A stretch of DNA of 42,654 nt from an uncultured Ruminococcus sp. (GTDB lineage: Bacteria; Bacillota; Clostridia; Oscillospirales; Ruminococcaceae). Numbering within the stretch: position 1 is the stretch's first letter; the number at the start of each line of letters is the position of its first letter. A program made the translations under genes and the position numbers. The stretch is taken from contig CAADWP010000065.1 in assembly GCA_900752785.1 (NCBI GenBank), forward strand, positions 1 through 42,654, read 5' to 3'. The notes below the pieces were generated by a model that was given only the letters and a program-made list of their open reading frames with translations, was not told the origin of the DNA and did not search any database. Positions 38,601 to 42,654 of the stretch are shown here, piece by piece.

Positions 38601-41600
38601 CTATCTTCCGTGTTATGTACGAAACTGAGATATATGAAAACGGCTTTGCACTTGTAGATGAAGCTCCCGAAAAGGAAAGCGTAATCAATGAACCAGCACC
38701 CAATATCTCGGAAGTGCCTGAGCTGAACGGCGAAAAGCACGACTTTACAATCACAGACGAAAACCTCGGCGTCGGCGGTGCGAAATCAAAGTTCAAGGCA
38801 AATGTAGAAGCAATCAAGCTCCTTAACGAGCTTGAATTTGAGAACAGACGAGCAACTCCCAAAGAACAGGAAGTTCTCTCCAAGTATGTCGGCTGGGGTG
38901 GTCTTGCACAGGCGTTCGATGAGAATAATTCAGCTTGGTCAAGTGAATTTACAGAGCTTTATATGCTCCTTTCCCCCGACGAGTATGAAAGTGCAAAGGC
39001 TTCTACCCTGAACGCACACTATACCTCTCCAACAGTAATCAATGCGATGTACGAAGGACTTGAAAATCTCGGTTTCAAGGGCGGAAATGTTTTAGAACCT
39101 GCAATGGGCGTAGGTAATTTCTTTGGCGTTATGCCCGAAGAAATGCGAAGCGGCAAGCTGTACGGCGTAGAGCTTGACAGTATTTCAGGTAGAATTGCAA
39201 AACAGCTCTATCAGAACGCAGATATTCAGATAAGCGGATTTGAAAAGACCTCTTTCCCCGACAACTTCTTTGATGTTGCAGTGGGTAATGTTCCTTTCGG
39301 ACAGTACAAGCTTGCTGAAAAGCGTTATGACAAGCTCAATCTGAACATTCACGACTATTTCTTCGCTAAGTCGCTTGACAAAGTTCGTGCAGGCGGTGTA
39401 GTTGCTTTCGTAACCTCAAAGGGTACGCTTGACAAGGCAAATCCGCAGTTCAGAAAGTATCTTGCTCAGAGAGCCGAACTTCTCGGAGCAATAAGACTGC
39501 CGAACAATGCTTTTAAAGATAACGCAGGAACGGAAGTAACCTCTGACATTATCTTTCTTCAAAAGCGTGATAAAATGCTTGACATCGAGCCTGATTGGGT
39601 ACGCCTCGGTCAGACAGAGGACGGAGTTCCTGTAAACAAGTATTTTGAGCAGCATCCTGAAATGGTGCTTGGTGAAATGAAGCAAGGCGTAGAGTTTTCT
39701 ATGTACGGCAATGCCGATGAAACAGCTTGTGTTCCTATCGAGGGTGCAAGTCTGAAAGAACAGCTCAAAGAAGCGATTGCAAACATTCATGGTACTATCC
39801 CCGAAGTAGAACAGGAGAACACGGAAAAGGTTGCAGAGAGTATCCCTGCCGACCCAAACGTGCGTAACTTTTCCTACGCAGTTGTTGACGATAAGCTCTA
39901 TTTCAGAGAAAATAGCCGTATGTTCCTCAAAGATGATTTGCCAAAGGCAACCGAGGAGCGTATCAAGGGTATGTGTGAGCTTCGTGACTGTGTAAGAACG
40001 CTAATCGACTATCAGCTCAACGAGTACAGCGACTACGATATTCGCTCACAGCAGACAGAGCTTAACAGAGTCTATGATGATTTCACAAAGAAATACGGCT
40101 TAATCAACTCTGTCGGCAATGCAAGGGCATTTTCCGAGGACAGCTCCTACTATCTTCTTTCATCTCTTGAAGTTCTCAATGAAAACGGAGAGCTTGAACG
40201 CAAAGCAGATATGTTCACAAAGCGTACTATCAAGCAGAAAGCACAGGTAACAAGCGTAGATACAGCTTCGGAAGCACTTGCGGTATCCATTTCCGAAAAG
40301 GCTCGTGTAGATATTCCTTTTATGGAACAGCTTACGGGCAAATCCGAAGAACAGCTTATAAACGACCTTAAAGGCGTTATTTTCCGTAATCCTCAAAACA
40401 ATCATTGGGAAACTGCTGACGAATATCTGTCTGGCAATGTCCGAGGGAAGCTCGAATTTGCAAAGAAATCGGCAGAAGTATTTGACGAGGATTTAAGCGT
40501 AAACATCGCTGCTCTTGAAAAAGCTATGCCGAAACCTCTTGAAGCAAGTGAAATTGATGTCAGACTTGGTGCGACTTGGCTTAATACGGATATAATCAAG
40601 CAGTTTATGATTGAGACTCTCCAAGTTCCACGATACTTGCAGAATATGTTTGATGTGAATTTCTCGAAATACACATCTGAATGGAACATTGAGGGCAAGA
40701 ATGTGGACAGAAGCAATGTAGCTGCCAATATGACTTATGGCACGGCAAGAAAGAACGCTTACTCCATTATTGAAGATACGCTTAACCTCCGTGACGCACG
40801 AGTTTACGACCGTGTGGAACAGCCTGACGGAACGATTAAATCCGTTCTGAATAAGAAAGAAACTATGATTGCTCAGGAAAAGCAGGAAGCTATTAAGCAA
40901 GCGTTTAAAGACTGGATATTCAAAGACCCTGACCGTCGTGAAAAGCTCGTAAACAAATACAATGAGATGTTCAACAGCTCCAGACCAAGAGAATATGACG
41001 GAAGTCATATCACTTTTTCGGGTATGTCCCCTGAAATTCAGCTCAGAACACATCAGCTCAACGCTATTGCACACACTATGTATGGTGGAAACACATTGCT
41101 CGCTCACCAAGTGGGTGCGGGCAAAACCTTTGAAATGGTAGCTTCTGCTATGGAAAGCAAGCGACTTGGTTTATGTACTAAGTCGCTTTTTGTTGTGCCA
41201 AATCACCTTACAGAGCAGATGGGAGCAGAATTTTTAAGGCTTTATCCTGCCGCTAATATCCTTGTTGCAACTAAAAAGGATTTTGAAGCCAAAAACCGTA
41301 AGCGTTTATGCTCGAAGATTGCAACGGGAGATTACGACGCAGTTATCATCGGACATTCACAGCTTGAAAAGATACCTGTATCGGCGGAACGACAAGAACG
41401 AATGATACGCAGGCAGATTAACGAGATTACCGAGGGTATTGAGTCGCTCGGCAGGTCGCAGGGTGCAAGATTTTCAGTAAAACAGCTTGAAAAAACCAAG
41501 CGAAACCTTGAAGCAAAGCTGAAAAAGCTTACAGAAAATCCGAAAAGGGACGATGTAGTTACCTTTGAGGAACTCGGTATTGACAAGATGTTTGTGGACG

Positions 41601-42654
41601 AAGCTCACTCATTCAAAAATTTGTTCCTCTACACCAAAATGCGAAATGTAGCAGGTATTCAGCAGACGGAAGCTCAGAAGTCGGCTGACCTCTATATGAA
41701 GTGTCAGTATCTTGACGAAATCACTGGCGGTAAAGGTATCGTCTTTGCAACGGGAACTCCCGTCAGCAATAGTATGACCGAACTTTACACTATGATGAGA
41801 TACTTGCAGGCTGACAAGCTAAAAGAAATGGGTATGCACAATTTCGATGCTTGGGCGGCAAACTTCGGTGAAGCCGTTACAGCGATTGAGCTTGCCCCCG
41901 AAGGTACGGGATACAGAGCGAAAACAAGGTTTTCAAAATTCTTCAACCTCCCCGAACTCATCAATGTTTTCAAGGAATGTGCGGATATAAAGACAGCAGA
42001 TATGCTTAATCTCCCTGTTCCTGAAGCACACTTTCACAATGTAGTTGTAAAGCCGAGCGATATTCAAAAAGATATGGTTGCGGCTTTATCAGACAGAGCA
42101 AAAGATATTCACGACAAAAAGGTACAGCCCGAAGAAGATAATATGCTCAAGGTAACAAACGATGGTCGTAAAATCGGACTTGACCAGCGACTTATCGACC
42201 CCCTGCTCCCTGACGACCCGAACTCAAAGGTTAACACCTGTGTTGCGAATGTCTTTGACATCTATCAGAAGAATGATGATAAGAAGTCAACGCAGCTCGT
42301 TTTCTGCGACTTTTCGACACCGAAAAACGACGGCTCTTTTAATCTCTATGACGATATTCGTGACAAGCTCATAGCAAAGGGCGTTCCGAAAGAGGAAATC
42401 GCTTTTATTCACGAAGCTGACAGCGAAGCCAAAAAGAAAGAGCTTTTCTCAAAGGTAAGACAGGGCAAAGTCCGTGTTCTGCTCGGCTCAACGGCGAAGT
42501 GTGGTGCCGGCACAAACATTCAGGATAAGCTCATAGCACTTCATCACCTTGATTGTCCTTGGCGACCGTCTGACCTTGAACAGCGAGAAGGTAGAATTAT
42601 CCGTCAGGGTAATGAAAACAAGGAAGTTGAGGTTTACCGATATATGACCGAAGC
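35669..42654 (+). CDS. Giant N6-adenine methyltransferase/SNF2-type helicase protein, 3' end outside window
   Basis: The frame is open from the ATG at 35669 (AAGGAGG just upstream) to the window end: 2328 codons without a stop. The N-terminal region (about 1-245) has an ArdC-like opening (YKYSFKDQVLIHSQRPDAVA, VKRGSKGIALI). A hydrophilic linker (about 250-378) is the alternate-frame reading of tnpV. Two related ~90-residue modules lie near 560-657 and 788-872. A methyltransferase domain has motif I EPAMGVGNF (from 1143) and motif IV NVPF (1207-1210). The helicase has Walker A GAGKT (1816-1820), DEAH (1977-1980), ATGTPVSNS and QREGRIIRQGN (from 2305). Such proteins are standard in Tn1549-like ICEs and may modify or remodel the element's DNA against host restriction; this is inference. 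Confidence 0.9.
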   Translation, partial: MSTKLQEYQARLNESTERLWKDSNEYMSLLRTSSRLYKYSFKDQVLIHSQRPDAVACAEYDTWGREDITNRYVKRGSKGIALIADDNGKARLRYVFDFSDTAARDERSKTPFFWSVTPENENAVLKQLGTNAITLDTAILEKAREIARNYSGDYLHDLMRETDGTFLDELDEFNVQSKFESLLETSIAYTVLTRCGYEAEMYIEPDDFRGIHEFNSVEAISILGNATSDLSEQILRNIELTLKTERSKENDRSITENNDRERNPVHSGREDADLSSRLGTSAAEGNREIRTDEKDFPDEQQERNLSGNAPEGNSEQPFDRDRRNSEPQALGNSPENGERSGSDRGTESDRPDGLGGNDEQSESSGRGNNNQRTDLQLNENEAVSEMNSDTAFSMSEEKVLAIINHYDEMNVSKQETLDFFLENEDGTRRADFIKAAYGHRAVEFELDGEIVGYRKHGDGLEMWEGSPENSTMFSWDVVQELTASLIDRHEFIDLPDFFDIEPEIEEMGGYDEPIQLSLFGDFDDEPMLPTESSEFDYSPASVFTQDMIDYVLRAGSNEPHSLERIVAQFEKNKGVESNAEFLRKEFGTDGRGFLYESPDGLDKARFSAWYDKDGITIGMGETAFNRFGSVSMTWEQVSERISELLNEGRFATQDILKAAEPYDRKQLADKLWYLHQDVEVEYFIPDYFFIGGFDVSTDKIAEALQGEKPVQEMIDGMKDLIKQYEADRDVLRFHFHDLPEILEKLKDRQLDRTKFTAEPSFTVKHKYFITEDEKNRLVASGSNVVGGKKRIAKFFKEPHTAKEKADFLKNEYGIGGSGRSGYNTWHDSKGLVLTKGDLSRPDAQVTMKWNEVAERVSKLVAQNRFITQKDIDDEIRYAKRVIANASDNPLEEQSIKQAKAVLEEYGIELEEKSEPVPELAEETVSDVMEEIEEYNDDEIKLKVGDKIELDDGVFEITEISDSIDDTKYQLRDLGSIYPIFRVMYETEIYENGFALVDEAPEKESVINEPAPNISEVPELNGEKHDFTITDENLGVGGAKSKFKANVEAIKLLNELEFENRRATPKEQEVLSKYVGWGGLAQAFDENNSAWSSEFTELYMLLSPDEYESAKASTLNAHYTSPTVINAMYEGLENLGFKGGNVLEPAMGVGNFFGVMPEEMRSGKLYGVELDSISGRIAKQLYQNADIQISGFEKTSFPDNFFDVAVGNVPFGQYKLAEKRYDKLNLNIHDYFFAKSLDKVRAGGVVAFVTSKGTLDKANPQFRKYLAQRAELLGAIRLPNNAFKDNAGTEVTSDIIFLQKRDKMLDIEPDWVRLGQTEDGVPVNKYFEQHPEMVLGEMKQGVEFSMYGNADETACVPIEGASLKEQLKEAIANIHGTIPEVEQENTEKVAESIPADPNVRNFSYAVVDDKLYFRENSRMFLKDDLPKATEERIKGMCELRDCVRTLIDYQLNEYSDYDIRSQQTELNRVYDDFTKKYGLINSVGNARAFSEDSSYYLLSSLEVLNENGELERKADMFTKRTIKQKAQVTSVDTASEALAVSISEKARVDIPFMEQLTGKSEEQLINDLKGVIFRNPQNNHWETADEYLSGNVRGKLEFAKKSAEVFDEDLSVNIAALEKAMPKPLEASEIDVRLGATWLNTDIIKQFMIETLQVPRYLQNMFDVNFSKYTSEWNIEGKNVDRSNVAANMTYGTARKNAYSIIEDTLNLRDARVYDRVEQPDGTIKSVLNKKETMIAQEKQEAIKQAFKDWIFKDPDRREKLVNKYNEMFNSSRPREYDGSHITFSGMSPEIQLRTHQLNAIAHTMYGGNTLLAHQVGAGKTFEMVASAMESKRLGLCTKSLFVVPNHLTEQMGAEFLRLYPAANILVATKKDFEAKNRKRLCSKIATGDYDAVIIGHSQLEKIPVSAERQERMIRRQINEITEGIESLGRSQGARFSVKQLEKTKRNLEAKLKKLTENPKRDDVVTFEELGIDKMFVDEAHSFKNLFLYTKMRNVAGIQQTEAQKSADLYMKCQYLDEITGGKGIVFATGTPVSNSMTELYTMMRYLQADKLKEMGMHNFDAWAANFGEAVTAIELAPEGTGYRAKTRFSKFFNLPELINVFKECADIKTADMLNLPVPEAHFHNVVVKPSDIQKDMVAALSDRAKDIHDKKVQPEEDNMLKVTNDGRKIGLDQRLIDPLLPDDPNSKVNTCVANVFDIYQKNDDKKSTQLVFCDFSTPKNDGSFNLYDDIRDKLIAKGVPKEEIAFIHEADSEAKKKELFSKVRQGKVRVLLGSTAKCGAGTNIQDKLIALHHLDCPWRPSDLEQREGRIIRQGNENKEVEVYRYMTE
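36417..36800 (+). CDS. tnpV: TnpV, nested out of frame inside the helicase gene
   Basis: A 127-residue protein fully contained in the giant helicase gene, in the +1 frame relative to it. It has its own strong AAAGGAG site eight bases before the ATG and a normal stop. The sequence carries the TnpV pattern: a polar N-terminus (YTLDERTQTYLPDLELP), EIGKYGLMRRTFLMNNRKGTY, then GTLNSHLTEIDETASRRL and the C-terminal DQMAWVGMMNSLKAQAEEI ending ELIYS. TnpV is a small transposon-associated protein first named in Tn4451; its function is not established. The host frame here encodes only a low-complexity, charged linker, which suggests that the conserved protein is TnpV and the linker was recruited by the overlap. 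Confidence 0.85.
   Translation: MTEALPKTMTENGIQYTLDERTQTYLPDLELPQQKEIGKYGLMRRTFLMNNRKGTYQAMLLKGTLNSHLTEIDETASRRLSEILPKMAKEAGATEELKATDQMAWVGMMNSLKAQAEEIIISELIYS

Larger units (their letters stand above)
17134..42654 (+). mobile_element. Integrated conjugative element of Tn1549/CTn type, left part
   Basis: From just after ppdK to the window end nearly every gene belongs to clostridial ICE families: DUF6017 protein, PcfB, VirD4, Maff2, VirB6/TrbL-like, PrgI, VirB4, DUF3789, CD1108, DUF4315, DUF4366, topoisomerase III, ArdC/YodL protein, TTRAP, TnpV and a methyltransferase-helicase. Relaxase, excisionase and integrase are not in view and would be expected to the right. The left boundary is inferred from the abrupt switch from the housekeeping gene; the flanking direct repeat cannot be tested because the right junction is outside the window. 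Confidence 0.9.

Overview
The window looks like a stretch of a Ruminococcus-type (Oscillospiraceae, Firmicutes) chromosome carrying the left 25 kb or more of an integrated conjugative element (ICE). The host assignment is an inference. It rests on a secreted SGNH esterase with a CBM22-like module and a type I dockerin (cellulosome style), a SpoVAC homologue behind a sigma-G-like promoter, a CwlD-like amidase, a pyruvate:ferredoxin oxidoreductase, a pyruvate phosphate dikinase, strong GGAGG ribosome sites and frequent TTG/GTG starts. There are no rRNA genes, tRNA genes or CRISPR arrays.

Chromosomal part (1-17133). The plus strand begins with the C-terminal part of Tex, then a GIY-YIG protein, a MATE transporter and a small anchored protein. 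A long minus-strand block follows: CwlD-like amidase, dockerin esterase, an M50 membrane protease translationally coupled to a 91-residue one-helix protein, a four-helix membrane protein, an Sfp-type phosphopantetheinyl transferase, nifJ, spoVAC and glmU. Between nifJ and spoVAC, on the plus strand, sits a compact transcription unit (promoter, 5' hairpin, pyrimidine-rich stretch, intrinsic terminator) that looks like an unannotated small RNA of about 115 nt. ppdK is on the plus strand after a 404-base intergenic region that contains a nested inverted repeat upstream of glmU.

Mobile part (about 17134 to beyond 42654). The element begins right at the 3' end of ppdK with a start-less ORF remnant and a terminator. 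Gene order is that of Tn1549/CTn-like clostridial ICEs: a repeat-bearing unknown protein, an HTH/DUF6017 replication-type protein, PcfB, the VirD4 coupling ATPase, Maff2, a VirB6/TrbL-like channel protein, PrgI, the VirB4 ATPase, two tiny membrane proteins, a divergent two-gene regulator cassette, CD1108, DUF4315, DUF4366, topoisomerase III, an ArdC/metallopeptidase/YodL protein, TTRAP, a 65-residue unknown, and a giant methyltransferase-helicase that runs off the window end. Relaxase and integrase are not seen and probably lie beyond the right edge. No cargo such as antibiotic resistance is visible.

The transfer genes are tightly coupled, with many 1 to 41 nt overlaps, but are punctuated by terminator-like hairpins between modules. 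The most striking feature is a complete tnpV gene with its own Shine-Dalgarno sequence, lying out of frame inside the giant helicase gene; the hydrophilic linker of the helicase is simply the alternate-frame translation of tnpV. A promoter with a perfect 14-bp palindrome filling its spacer stands in front of that giant gene.
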